Shown here piece by piece: positions 10,711 through 22,778 of a DNA stretch of 64,000 nt. The notes below the pieces were generated by a model. It had not been told where the DNA came from, searched no databases, and was given only the letters and a program-made list of their open reading frames with translations. The position numbers were made by a program, and so were the translations under genes. Each line of letters opens with the position of its first letter. Position 1 is the stretch's first letter. This DNA comes from Lathyrus oleraceus (lineage: Eukaryota > Streptophyta > Magnoliopsida > Fabales > Fabaceae), in contig NC_066583.1 in NCBI RefSeq assembly GCF_024323335.1, positions 413,924,031 to 413,988,030 on the forward strand, read 5' to 3'.

Positions 10711-13700
10711 TGTAGCGGGGTATTCGTTACCTTTAGATTTATTGACTAAATCAAAAGTAAATCATACAATTCAAGTCGCCACCGCACTTTATTTATCCAA
10801 AGGAAAGGTTAGAAAGCGAACAAAAACCAAGAAGTTTTATCAAATCAAAAAGTGATAAAAATGTTAGAGATCTGGGTAACGGGGTTGGTTATGCAATGGG
10901 AAGGTTTTAAGCACCCAAAACATCCTTAGTACTCTAAGGGAACCCTTTTTGCAAAGTTGTATGGTAGGTTGGTATTTGTGAAAATGTTTGTGCAAACATG
11001 ATTGGGGAGATGAGAAAAGAATATGCATATTATTTACCATTTTTTGTTTGAATGGATGAACCCATTGCCTACGTACCATCACAAAGGTAGGATCAAAACC
11101 TCGTAGTTCGGGGTAAAAATCTCAAAATAAGTCGGTGAATTGATTTGTCAAAAGCCTTAAGGTTTTTTGTTATCAAAGGGAGAAAACTCAACCTAAACCA
11201 ACAATCCACCATGTGAGGAGAGATTCAACATACTAGTGAGGGATCCACCCTATAATAAGTATGGAAGACTTATAGTCCAATCACTAGCGATAAGGTGAGG
11301 TTTACATCAACCACTATGATAACTCAAACCTATGGCTAATGTTTATGAAAAGTTTTAACAAAGGTGGTCATTGGAACCACAAAAATCACTTGAAGTGAGT
11401 TGTATTTACAAGTTAGAAGTATTCACAAAATGAAGTCAAAGTTGACTTAAGATTCAATTCAAAATAAGTATTAATGAAAAGAGTTTGAAAAATCAAAGGC
11501 ATATGGCCTAGGTTTCTGGTTTTGAAAACAATGTCAATGTTTGCACAAAATGAGTTTGGCTTGGGTTAGAGTGGAGAGAAGAAGAGAAGGGCTAGTCCTA
11601 AACATGCAAAGATGAGTTTGGTTTGGCTTGGAGTTCCTTTCTTGAGATCATAAAGATGATTCAAGATGCTCCTTTCCTTTGGACTTAGCAAGCAACAAGC
11701 AATCAAAACAATTAAACATTCAAGCTCCTAGGATCTCCAATTGGCTTGTCTTTCTCTTAACTTGGTTATTCATGACCATGGTCCTTCTTACTATCTCAAG
11801 TTTGGAATCCCTATCACACAAGAATAAATAATCAAAAAGTTCACAATGCAATAAGAGGAATGGACAAAGAGAGTTTAGATTAGGGGTCCTTTCAAGCCAA
11901 CTTCAAGATTAAGCATTCTAAAGGCAGGAGGCCTAGTTGCTCTTCAAAAAATTTAGCATTCTAAAGGCATGAGGCCTAGTTGCTCTTGAACTCCATTAAG
12001 CATATGTAAGGTCCTAAGTCTAAGTCCTTTCTCCTTTTTGCATTGGGTTACAAAAACAATCACAAAAACAAACACAAAGCAACAATATATTTAGATACAA
12101 TATTAAGCTCAAGTGAGCAAAAAGAAAATAGCATAAACATAAACATGAGCTCAAATGAGCAAAGGGAAAAGAAAATATGAATAAATGAGCAAGAAATTAA
12201 ATTCCATTAAAGTAAATTGCAAGAATTAAATGCTTGAATTAAAGTTAGTGTTAGTAGTTAATGTTAGTGTGCCATAAGGCAATTTAGCTCTATGTTAAGC
12301 AATCGTAAGTGGACTAATGTAGTAGTCACACCTATCTGAGGCCAGTCAATAAAACTATAGGCAAATAAACACAAGTTAGAGATCATGACTAGTAAGCCAA
12401 GCTCCTATAACTTGCCATGCCAAAAGAAAAGAAGAATGACCTTGTATGGATTTTTGGTTTTTTGCTTGACCAAGAAGCAACCTATCTTGGACACAAAGCA
12501 ATTCACTTGATCTTTGATCAAGTTGAATTTGATTTGGATCAAAGAAGTTTAAGTCTCTCATATGTCAAGGCTAACCACAAATCATTAACTCATTGGCCAA
12601 AAGAAAAAGAAGAAGAAAAGAGGTGAAGATGAAATTTATAAAATGAAAATTCAAATGACATAACCAAAACACAATGATCAAATGTGAATGGAATCAACAT
12701 CAATCAATGGTAAACATAAGTGAAATGAAGATTAGAAGTCAAGAAAGGTCAAACATATTTTTGGTATTTTTTGGAATTAAAATAATACATAAAATAAAAT
12801 GAACAAAGTAATGTCAAACTTCAAATCCAATTCAAATCAACTTGGATAAGTCCAATTGGATCATCATAAGTCTAACATGGTCAAACAAGATTTGACAAAT
12901 TTTCTCAACATTTTTTGAAAACATAAACCATTTTAAAATCAATCAAAAGCATTAAAATATAACACAAGTGAATTAAAATCTCAAATAAATCTCAAATCAA
13001 TTAAGAAATTGATGAGAATATTTTCATAGACTTATCATGATCCAAATGTGTTAAGAAAATATTTTTGGAATTTTTGGATATCAAAATGTATTTAAAATGA
13101 ATTAAAAACTATCAAAAACAAAATAACTCACAAAAAACATTAAATGGAATCACAAAAATAATTAAAAATCAGATTATGAAACTAGATTTTAAAAGAAAAT
13201 TTTTGCAATTGGTCTCATATTTTTGTGATTCCAAATAAAAGAGTTATGAATTTTTGAAAATAAAAGGAATTAAAGAAAATAAAACAGAAATTCTAAAAAT
13301 AGAAAAAATCAAGAGCGCATGATTAACACTCATTAATTGACGTGGACCATCCTGTGGCTCTGAGGCGCGCGCGCATGGTGATCATTAGTCCAACGCGTAA
13401 CAAAGCAAATTAAAAAAAGTCAAACAAGGCAAAGGCTGAGATTAGAAGGCTCGTATGAGATCCAAAGGCCAGAGCTCCTCCACGTGGGGACGGTGGTGAA
13501 AACCACCGTCTTCTCCGGTGAGCAAACAGAAACCTGCCACCAGTTGCAGGTTTTGCAACCTCAACCAAACTACACGGGCCTTATACCAAATTAAAGCTAG
13601 GGTGATGTACATCACCCTTGTAGCCTTGGATTTCTCTCAAGATCCCTATGGAAGGAGAAATTTGAGAAGGAAAATGCAGGTGTTCAATCTGAAATGCATC

Positions 13701-15587
13701 AATTCATGAAATTAAAGCCACCATTAGCTTGCCTCTCACACGAGAACTTCAAAGAACCAAACAAACACAAGCAAAGTACAATATATGATGAGATTCGAAT
13801 CAAAACAGTTGAGATGTAAACCTTTGAAGTGCAGCTTTGATGAGCACGATCCAACCAAACTCTTGCTTGCAGCTTGATCTTGAGGTATGGTATGAGTGCA
13901 AGGCTTAGGAATTAGTATTGAAGATCAACTGATTTTGTTGAAATTCAAACTTGAAAAGAGAAATGAAAATTCAAAATTCCTTTGGTGTGAGGTTGGGTAT
14001 GGATTTCAGCAGAGCTTTAGGCGCCTTCAGGTTGATAATGGAATGAAGCAAGGTTCCTATTTATAGCTGAAATGCAAGGCAAGGTGAATGGAATCCGTGT
14101 ACATGAAGCTTTGGGTCCTCCATGCATGGGCTTGTACAGGCGCATGTGAGGCACAAAAGATGAAGGAAATGAATGCTGAACACATACCAAATGGAAATGG
14201 ACGTGCAACTTGAATGACATTTACTTGTGTAAGAAGATATCATGTGAAATGCATAAATGGTCACAAATGTTCCCCTCTTTGAAAGTCATACATAGAAATT
14301 CCAAACATAGACATGTGAGTTATGGTTGGAAAGGTCTTGACATAAGGAACAAAAGTTATGTTGGGAAAAAATCCATTTGGAGTTTGGAAAATTGTGAAAA
14401 CTGGCCATGAAGTTTGATGTACAAAACATGTCTTTGAATTTTTTTTATCAAAACTGACCAAATTCAAGCCCTTCTGTATCAATCATGAAAGCCTCAAATG
14501 GAAAAACCTACAACATCAAAGTTGTAGATCTCTTCAAGATGATCAATTTGGACTTAAATTTTGCATCATTTGGAGTTTTTATGAGAATGTTATGGGCACT
14601 TGAAATTGGACTTTTTCAAGATTCAATAGCTTTGGTCCAAAGTGACCTATAATGTTTTGTACTATCACATGTATTTATTTTAGGATTATGAAACTTTGCC
14701 AAACTTAACATTTTAAGTAGACATCTTAAGATTTCCAATGAATTTGGTCTCACCTAAAAATCATAAAAAATGAGTGAGTTAGATCCTTGAGAAGTTGACC
14801 CAAAATTAGGGTTTCAGTCAAAATGACCATTAATGTTTTGAAATGAATGATGAATTTAAATGTTTCAAATGAATTTTAGATGAACATTAAAGTTGTTCAT
14901 ATGGTTCGTGAGAACAGTTTTGCTCTTGGGGTCATCTTCATTAGACAAACACATCAAAAGTTAGGTCTCAGTGGATTTCAGTTTAGTCAGATGACTTCAC
15001 TGGTCAACTTCTCAAGTCCCAACTTCAAATCTTGATGAATGAATGATTGAGGATACTCACATAGGCTCATATATGCATAAAATAATGAATGAAAGAACTT
15101 CCCTTGATTGGGTTTGATCATAGGTTGAGGTTGCTTCAAGAGCAAGGCACAGTCAATGCATAGATGAATTAGGGTTTCCTTGGGAAACAATCCTCAAACC
15201 CTTTGGTTTATCTTGATCAAATTGAAAAATTGAGATACTTGGGAGACATATATGATGATTGAGAGCTCTGGAGAACCATTGTCATGCTTACTTTCATCTT
15301 CATCTAGCCACTTCATTGAGTTTGGGGCCTCCTAGGAGCAAGGGATCACATGATTGCTTGAGCTTCAAAACAAACAAGTTAGTGACATATTTTTGTGCTT
15401 TTGGTTAGTAAACAAAAATAAGAAAAGCAATAATATACAATTAAAGCATGCTTGGTGGTCTCAAACCAATTCACACAAGTCCCAACCCAAGGGTAAAGGA
15501 ACCAAGATGCTATGATCCTTGAGGCAAATGCAATGAGCAATGACATGATGCCATGAAGGATCTTAAGGTCAAAATTAGGGTCTTACA
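10711..15587 (-). repeat. 5' LTR of T2, type I, complete (4877 bp)
   Basis: On the plus strand it begins TGTAGCGGGGTATTCG at 10711 and ends GGTCTTACA at 15587, i.e. 5'-TGTAAGACC...CCGCTACA-3' on its own strand. The inner border is set by the PBS and the outer border by the abrupt start of T3 integrase code. It contains a TATA box, a GC-rich patch (GGCGCGCGCGC near 13364), a short direct repeat around 11915-11990 (AAGGCATGAGGCCTAGTTGC) and the conserved block near 10866-10950. No genes are supported in this stretch. Confidence 0.9.
14057..14067 (-). promoter_or_regulatory. TATA box of the T2 LTR
   Basis: The minus strand reads CTATAAATAGG, a near-ideal plant TATA box, about 1.5 kb into the LTR and on the sense strand of T2. 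Transcription would start about 30 bp downstream, leaving R plus U5 of about 3.3 kb. Confidence 0.65.
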
Positions 15588-17324
15588 ATAATTAGGAGTC
15601 CATTTTCCCATAGAATCTGGTTTGAACGATAAAATCTTCTTGAGCACAAGGTCATCTTCTCTGAACACACGAGGTTTGACCTTCTTATCAAAAGCTTTCT
15701 TCATCCTCTGCTAATATAACTAACCATGACACATGGCAGTTAATCTTTTCTCTTCAATCAAATTCAGCTGATCAAACCTGGTCTGACACCATTCAGCCTC
15801 AGTCAACTTGGCTTCTATGAGAACACGCAATGAAGGAATCTCAACCTCTACGCGGAGTACTACTTCCATACCATACACAAGGGAGAAAGGGGTTGCCCCT
15901 GTTGAAGTGAGGACGAATGTACGATACCCATGCAAAGAAAACGGGAGCATCTCATACCAATCCTTGTACTTTACAACCATCTTTTGAATAATCTTCTTAA
16001 TGTTCTTGTTTGCAGCTTCAACAAACCCATTCATCATGGGTCTGTAGGGAGAAGAATTATGGTGTGCAATCTTGAAGTCTTTGCAAAGAGCTTCCACCAT
16101 ATTATTATTCAAGTTCGATCAATTGTTAATAATGATCTTACTTGGCACACCATAACGACATATGATCTGATTCTGGATAAACCTCACAACAACTTGCTTG
16201 GTTACATTTGCATATGATGCTGCTTTAACCCATTTTATGAAGTAGTCAATTGCCACCAAAATGAAACGATGTCCATTCAAAGCTTTGGGCTCAATCATCC
16301 AATTCATATCAATTCCCCACATGGAGAAGGGCCATGGGGAAGAGATAACATTCAATAGTGTAGGAGGAACATGAATCTTATCAGCATAAATTTGACACTT
16401 GTGGCATTTCTTCACAAATTTGCAACAGTCAGATTCCATTCTCAGCCAACAGTAACCTGCTCGCAACATCTTCTTTTCCATTGCATGTCCATTGGAATTA
16501 GTACCAAAGGAACCTTCATGCACTTCAGTCATCAACAAGTCTGATTCGTATCTATCCATCCATCTGAGCAAAACCATGTTGAAGTTTCTCTTGTACAGTA
16601 TATCACCATTCAAGTAGAAATTACCGACTAATCTTCTCAAAGTCTTCTTATCTTTCAAAGATGCCCCGGGCGGGTAAATCTGACTTTGGAGGAAACATTT
16701 GATATCGTAATACCACGACTTCTCATCTTTAATTTCTTCAACAACAAACACATGAGTTGGCCTATCAAGAAGCATCATAGACAAATTGGGAACTTCATTC
16801 CAATACTTCACTACAATCATTGATGTCAACGTTGCAAGAGCATCTGCCGTCCGGTTCTCATCTCGAGGGATATGATAAACCTCAACCTTTGTAAAGAAAG
16901 TTGAAATCCTTCTCGCATAATCTCTATATGGTATCAAACCGGGTTGATTTTTCTCCCATTCACCTTTGATCTGATCCACAACCAAAGATGAATCTCCAAA
17001 GACATCCAAATAATTAATTATGAGATTCATGGCCTCTTAAAGCCCCATAATGTAAGCTTCATATTCTGTCATGTTGTTTGTACACTTGAAAGTCAATCTA
17101 GCTATAAATGGTAGATGCGTGCCTTGAGGAGTAATGATCACTGCCCCAATCCCATTACCATACTGATTAACAGCTCCATCAAATACCATGCCCCAACGGG
17201 AACCAGGTTTTGGCTCTTCTTCAAGCAATGGTTCATCACAATCTTTCATTTTCAAGTACAAAATCTCTTCATCAGGAAAGTCATATTGTACTGACTGGTA
17301 ATCTTCAATCAGGTGGTGAGCCAA
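15588..17324 (-). pseudogene. Second RNase H plus integrase (T3)
   Basis: The second, archaeal-type RNase H runs from about 17215 to 16790 with its acidic residues visible: MVFDGAVN, MTEYEAYIMGL, VFGDSSLVV and RTADALATL. Next comes the integrase zinc-binding H-H-C-C (TEVHEGSFG, SNGHAME, KKCHKCQIY), then the core with WGIDM and, at 16125-16127, Asn where the second catalytic Asp is expected, followed by a stop (16119-16121). The Glu is kept (NGFVEAANKN). The C-terminal part is cut at 15588 by T2. Other stops lie near 17034 and 15720. Integrase would insert the cDNA; this copy cannot. Confidence 0.85.
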
Positions 17325-18928
17325 ATGGTCGCCAAGATACTACCTTTGATTGCTTTCTTTGATCGGTATTCAATATCATATTCTAATAACAACATCTGCC
17401 AACGGGAAATCTTCCCAGTTAAAGCAGACTTCTCAAATATATACTTGATTAAATCCATTTTGGATATCAACCAAGTGGTATGATTCAACATATACTGACG
17501 CAGACGCTTAGCAACCCAAGCTAATGCTCAACAAGTTTTCTCAAGCATAAAATACCGAGTCTCATAGTCGGTGAACTTCTTATTGAGATAGTAAATTGCA
17601 AATTCTTTCTTTCCAATCTCATCTTGCTAACCAAGAACACAACCCATAATATCTTCAAGCACAGTCAAATACATGATCAACGGTCTTCTTTCAATAGGTG
17701 GAGACAAAATCGGAGGTTCGAGAAAATATTCTTTGATACCGTCAAAATATTTCTGGCAGTCTTTGTTCCAATCACAAGACTGATCTTTTCGAAGAAGTTT
17801 GAATATAGGCGCACATGTGGCAGTCATGTGTGAAATGAATCTGGAGATATAATTCAAGCGGCCGAGAAAACCCCTGACTTACTTCTCAGTTTTGGGTGCA
17901 TGCATCTCTTGTATTGCTTTGACCTTGGCAGGATCAACTTTAATACCCTTCTTGCTGACAATAAAGCCCAACAACTTACTAGAACGAACACCAAAAGTAC
18001 ACTTATTGGGATTCAAGCGGAGTTTATACTTCCTCAAACGCTGGAATAACTTCAACAAATGCTCAACATGTTCCTCTTCATCAATAGATTTAGCAATCAT
18101 GTCATCGACATATACTTTAATCTCTTTATGCATCATATCATGAAAAAGAGTAGTCATTGCCCTCTGGTAAGTCGCACCAGCATTCTTTATACCAAAAGGC
18201 ATCACTCTATAACATAATGTTCCCAAGGTGTAATGAATGTGGTTTTCACCATAGCTTCGGGTGCCATCTTGATCTGATTATATCCGGAAAATCCATCCAT
18301 AAACGAAAAGACTTTGAATTCAGCAGTATTGTCTACCAACATATCAGAGTGTGGTAGAGGGAAATCATCTTTCAGGATGGCTTTATTCAAATCTCGATAG
18401 TCAACATATATGTAGTCTTTTCCATCTTTCTTCCGCACAGGCACAATATTGGCCACCCATTGCAGATACTCAGCGATTACAAGGAAACCGACATCAATTG
18501 TCTTCTACACTTCCTCTTTGATCCTCACAGCTATATCAGGATGCGTTCTTCTCAACTTCTGCTTGACTGGCGGGCATTCTGGCTTCAACGGCAATCTATG
18601 CTCCATAATCTTAGAATGCACGCCAGACATGTCTTGATAGGACCAAGCAAACACATCTGAATACTCTCGAAGAAGATCAATCAACCCCTTCTTGACATCT
18701 GGACACAATCGAGACCCAATCTTGACTTCTTTCACATCATCCTCGGAACCCAAATTGACTAGCTCAACCTACTTATCGAATGGCTGAATGGTCTTTTCAT
18801 CTTGCTCAAGAAGATGAGATAATTCATCACTCACTTCTACATCACTTTCCTCCCCGGCCTCAAAGACAAGGAATTTAAAATTTGGGGGAGGAGAAGGATT
18901 ATTGTATTCAATGGGGTTAGGAACCAAC
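17325..18928 (-). pseudogene. Reverse transcriptase plus first RNase H (T3)
   Basis: The RT has the RTHPDIAVRIKEEV segment, VPVRKKDGKDYIYVDYRDLNK, the palm Asp in SFMDGFSGYNQIK and the YVDD box at 18101-18112. The first RNase H follows (YLTVLEDIMGCVLG ... WLISKMDLIKYIFEK); it lacks the usual Asp of the LxxDAS motif and is probably a structural remnant. One base is missing in the run of C at about 18210 (CCC against CCCC in T6), which shifts the frame; a second single-base loss near 17325 shifts it again. Stops are present near 18505, 17880 and 17530. Polymerisation is not possible from this copy. Confidence 0.88.
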
Positions 18929-19187
18929 CTGCATAATGATTTGATATTTTGATTTTAGAGAAATGAATTTGTGAGCAAATATTATGCAGATGGACAATTA
19001 TATTGTTTATTTATGTTTTTTGTGATTACCATTTTAAGAATAAAGCAAAAAGTAAAAACAACACATCATAGATGTGGATGAAATAAAATTAACTTTATTA
19101 ATGATCAATTTGGAAATGCCCAAACAATGTTCACTTCTCCCTTAGGCATAGGAGAAGGATTTTTTAAAAACATATAAAAGCAATTAC
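18929..19187 (-). other. Predicted pro/RT intron of T3 (259 bp)
   Basis: The donor is CTAA|GTAATT at 19187 and the acceptor ATTATGCAG at 18929, both on the minus strand. A stop codon stands directly at the donor, and removal joins the protease frame to the RT frame. Position and size match T2 and T6. Splicing at this place is established for legume Ogre elements. Confidence 0.75.
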
Positions 19188-20229
19188 TTAGATCGATGCA
19201 AAATAACAGGAATATCAACAACAGTCCAATTGTTTCAAGCCTTTCCATGTGTCACAAAATTGGTGCAGTCTTCCTCTTCCTCATCCTCTATCACAACAAC
19301 TAAGTGTTGTTCATTGCCATGAATGAACCCTCCGCTACGGAAGCTAAGTGGCATATCTTCAGACCTTGCAGTTGTTGAACCTTTCTGGAACCCCAAACCG
19401 GTTCTTCCTTTGTTGTCAGAGACCTCTACCATGCGCCCTCACTGGTCAACATTGCCTTCTTCCATAATCTTCTTGGCATCTTTCAATGAGGACATAAGTG
19501 CCCCAACTCTCTTTCCAGCAGCAATAGATAAGGCTTGGAACGGAGTTCGAACCTCATCCTCAGCTTCAACATAAGAGAAAGATGATAAATGGCTAACCAA
19601 CAACGCCTTCTCTCCACCAACAATCACTAGATTACCATTTTTCACAAATTTGAGTTTCTAGTGCAATGTGGAGGTAACAGCTCCTGCTTCATGGATCCAT
19701 GGCCTTCCCAACAAGCAACTGTAGGATGGGTGGCTATCCATTACATGGAAAGTAATTTGAAAATCACTCGGACCTATCTTAACTAGAAGGTCCACTTCAC
19801 CAATAACTGTTTTGTGTGAACCATCAAAAGCTTTGACGATAACACTGCTATACCTCATTGCGCTCCTTGGTATGATAGCTTTGACATTGTTGACTTCGGA
19901 AGCACATTCGGTGATGACCCGGTGTCAACAAGCACATTTGAAAAAGAATGATCTTTGCAATTCATAGAAATATGCAAAGCCAGATTATGATTTCTTTCCT
20001 CCTTAGGGAGATTTTCATCACAGAAGCTAAGATTATTGCAAGAAATGATGTTAGCCATGATATGATCGAATTGATCCACTGTAACATCATGTTCTACAAA
20101 ATCTTGTTCCAGAACTCTCTGCAATGCTTCTCTGTGTGCTTCAGAATTCATGAGCAGAGACAACACTGAGATCTTTGAGGGGGTTTGGAGAAGCTGCTCC
20201 ACCACATTAAACTCACTTCTCTTAATTAA
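19188..20229 (-). pseudogene. Aspartic protease region (T3)
   Basis: VLVDTGSSPNVLP is encoded near 19905-19945, followed by VIVKAFDGSHKTVIGEVDLLVKIGPSDFQITF and CLLGRPWIHEAGAVTST, the expected retropepsin strands. The upstream linker (VVEQLLQTPSKISVLSLLMNSEAHREAL) is shared with T2 and T6. The active-site triplet is intact. A frame change near 19856 separates the active site from the C-terminal half, and a stop occurs near 19656. The last segment, rich in Glu and ending near the splice donor, is conserved. Confidence 0.85.
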
Positions 20230-22510
20230 CCCAAGTACCTCATCATTATCGTTGGCCTTCACATCGCTGGATTTACCAGACTTACCCTTTGAAGCACCAA
20301 CTGGATCTACAACAGAAACTTCTACCTTCTTACTCACAACTAATTCCTCCTTATCCTTTGGGAACATCGGCCCAAACACTCGACCACTGTGGGTCACCTT
20401 GGTAACATCAGCAACGCTCACCATTGAACTAGTCGTAGGTAACTGGACCTCTTGACCACCTTCTATCATAGTAACATTATACTGATACGGTACAACTTTA
20501 TCATATGAATACGGGACTGGGCCCGCTAATCGTATTACCAATGACGATACCGATCTATTGTTGAGATTGTTACTATTGTTGCTGTCGTACTGAATTACCA
20601 ACCTCTCTGGCTGCTTGAAAACAAGCACTAGGACATTTACATCGTCATCTACATGACAGGATTGAACAATCTCAATCATGCCTTCATCCATCAGTCGCTG
20701 GATATCCCTTTTCACAACTTCACAACCCCTCGGGTTAACACTACAAATAGCACAACCATCATGGTCGTGCTCATAATCACTTACCAAACAAACGTCCTTA
20801 TGCATCTACACCAAGGATCTTCGGATAAACCGCACATCAAAAACCTTAACTCTCAAGGACAACCATCCACCATATTCACAGAAGAGTTCCCATGAGCGGC
20901 CAAAGGATTTGCTTTCACATTCGGCGCACGTTCCTCGAAGGACACCATTCCACTCTTCATCATCTTTTGAACCTCATACTTGAGCGGATAACAATTCTCG
21001 ATATCATGTCCGGGTGCTCCTTGATGAAGAGCACAACGGAGCTCAGGCTTGTACCACCATGGAAGTGGTTCTGGAATCTGTGGCGGGTTTCTTGGTTGGA
21101 TCAGGTTCTTGAGAACCAAGGACAGATATAATTATGCATAAGACACAGCAATCGGGTCGAAGGAGACCTTTTTCCTCTCAAAGTTTTGTTGATGATGATT
21201 GTTGTTAGTATTGTTGTTGTTGTAGGTGTTTGTCCGTTGTTGCGGTTGTTGTTGTTGATGTTGTGTTTGGTAAAGTGATGTTGATTGTTGATTAGAAAAT
21301 ACCGAGATAACAGAAGATACTTGATGATGATGATGTTGACGGGATGTTGGGTTCCTTCTGATCTGAGGCCTCCTCTGCCTCCCACTGCTTATTGCATTTG
21401 CTTCATTGTCCTTCTTCTTGCTAAAACTGCTGCCATATCTCTTACTCGTCGATGCCTCATCCTTCGACAAAGGTCCCTCTCGGACTCCTTCCTCAAGCCT
21501 CATCCCCATGTTTACAATTTCGGTAAAGTCACTAGGGGCACTAGTAATCATTCGTTCATAATAAAATTAACTCGGGGTCTTTAGAAAGATCTTTGTCATC
21601 TCTTTTTCTTCCAAAGGAAGAGTGATCTGGGCAGCCAACTCCCTCCATCTCTGCGCATACTCTTTAAATGTCTCCTTATCTTTCTGAGACATAGACCTCA
21701 ACTGGTCTCTATTAGGAGCCATGTCCATGTTGTACTTATACTTCTTGACAAAAGCCTCTCCCAGGTCATTGAAAGTACGAATGCTGGCACTATCCAACCC
21801 CATATACCAACGGAGCGCAACACAGGTCAGACTGTCCTGGAAATAATGAAACAACAACTAATCATTATCGGTCTGAGTAGACATCTTGCGAGCATACATC
21901 ACTAGATGACTGAGCGGACAAGTGTTCCCTTTATACTTTTCAAATTCAGGCACTTTGAACTTCACTGGGATCTTGACGTTGGGCACTAAACATAACTCAT
22001 CAGCACTCTTCCGAAACACATCCTTACCCCTCAATGTCTTCAATTCCTTGCGCAACTCAAGAAACTGATCCTTCATTTCATCCATTTTCTCGTAGACATC
22101 CGAACCCTCAGACGGCTCAGAGTGATAAGTGGTGTCCTCTACACGAGGTAAGGTGTGCACAATGGGAGGTGGCACGGACATGACCAGGCTAGATGCCGAC
22201 ATGGAAGCAAAGGTAGGCGCAAAGCCTTCAGGCATAAAGTTGGACGGCATTCCCCACGGGAATCCGGCAGGCATAGTAGGCGCATAATGAGCGGTAGAAG
22301 CAGGCACGGTAGAGGTAGCCACCTCTGAAATAACCGTCCTTGCAGGAGGAGTTGCAGGTGTTGGAGAAGATTGACTTTGAGAAGCAAGAACTGACTCCAT
22401 CATGGCAGTCAGGCGGGTGATCTCGTCCTTTAGCTCTCTGTTCTCTTTCTCTATATGCTCCATAATTCTGAGATGATTAGCACGGGAGTTATACCGGTGA
22501 GTCAGCTTGG
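20230..22510 (-). pseudogene. Gag region (T3)
   Basis: Conserved Met at 22463 (MEHIEKENRELKDE), a Pro/Ala/Ser-rich region, the core LTCVALRWYMGLDSASIRTFNDLGEAFVKKY (given in two parts: up to GLDSAS, then IRTFNDLG), YAQRWRELAAQI, an Asn/Gln-rich stretch and the knuckle-like CALHQGAPGHDIENC at about 21000-21045. After it comes a YEHDHDGCAICSVNPRGCE segment. One frame holds from 22541 to about 20853 with a few stops, then shifts. Gag would assemble particles around element RNA. The tract at 21180-21300 codes mostly for Asn and Gln and is the least stable part. Confidence 0.82.
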
Positions 22511-22778
22511 CTAAAGCACAGAAGAAACACAAATGAGACATCTGGCGTAAGAGAAACCTGCTTATGCAAATGATGCATGAAATGCAATGCTTGATTATTT
22601 ATTTTTATTTTCAAGGAACTTACTATATCATTTGCAAACATATATATATATATATCAACAATTGCAATAATTTTTGTATGACCAAAAATCTCTTTTCATT
22701 TATATAATTGGAAGGATTACACTGAGTACAATTTTAGAAACCAAATGAAAAATACAAGAGAAAAGAATACTAGTCATC
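22511..22778 (-). other. Spacer between ORF1 and gag, possible intron (T3)
   Basis: The minus strand has a pyrimidine-rich TTCTTCTGTGCTTTAG at the gag end, a good 3' splice-site look-alike directly before the conserved gag codons. The rest is AT-rich and includes (AT)n at about 22640-22655. No protein is seen. A donor near the end of ORF1 cannot be fixed by eye. Confidence 0.4.

Larger units (their letters stand above)
4017..15587 (-). mobile_element. T2: Ogre-like Ty3/gypsy element, 3' part cut off by T1
   Basis: Reading from right to left there is a 5' LTR (15587-10711), a tRNA-Arg-like PBS, a leader of about 0.9 kb, ORF1, gag, protease, an intron and the start of RT. The RT stops at 4017 where the T1 LTR begins. 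The rest of pol and the 3' LTR should lie left of the window if T1 is a simple insertion. The right edge abuts integrase code of T3, so T2 itself inserted into T3. It is the most decayed element here, with several frameshifts in gag-pro. Confidence 0.85.

Noticed and set aside
20150..20455. Plus-strand frames of 80-135 codons opposite gag and pol (also 30677-31084 and 29888-30370 on the minus strand)
   Set aside because: They mirror antisense codons of conserved retroelement proteins and share no conservation of their own.
22640..22655. (AT)n run in the T3 ORF1/gag spacer
   Set aside because: Short simple repeat, absent at the same place in T2 and T6; no sign of function.
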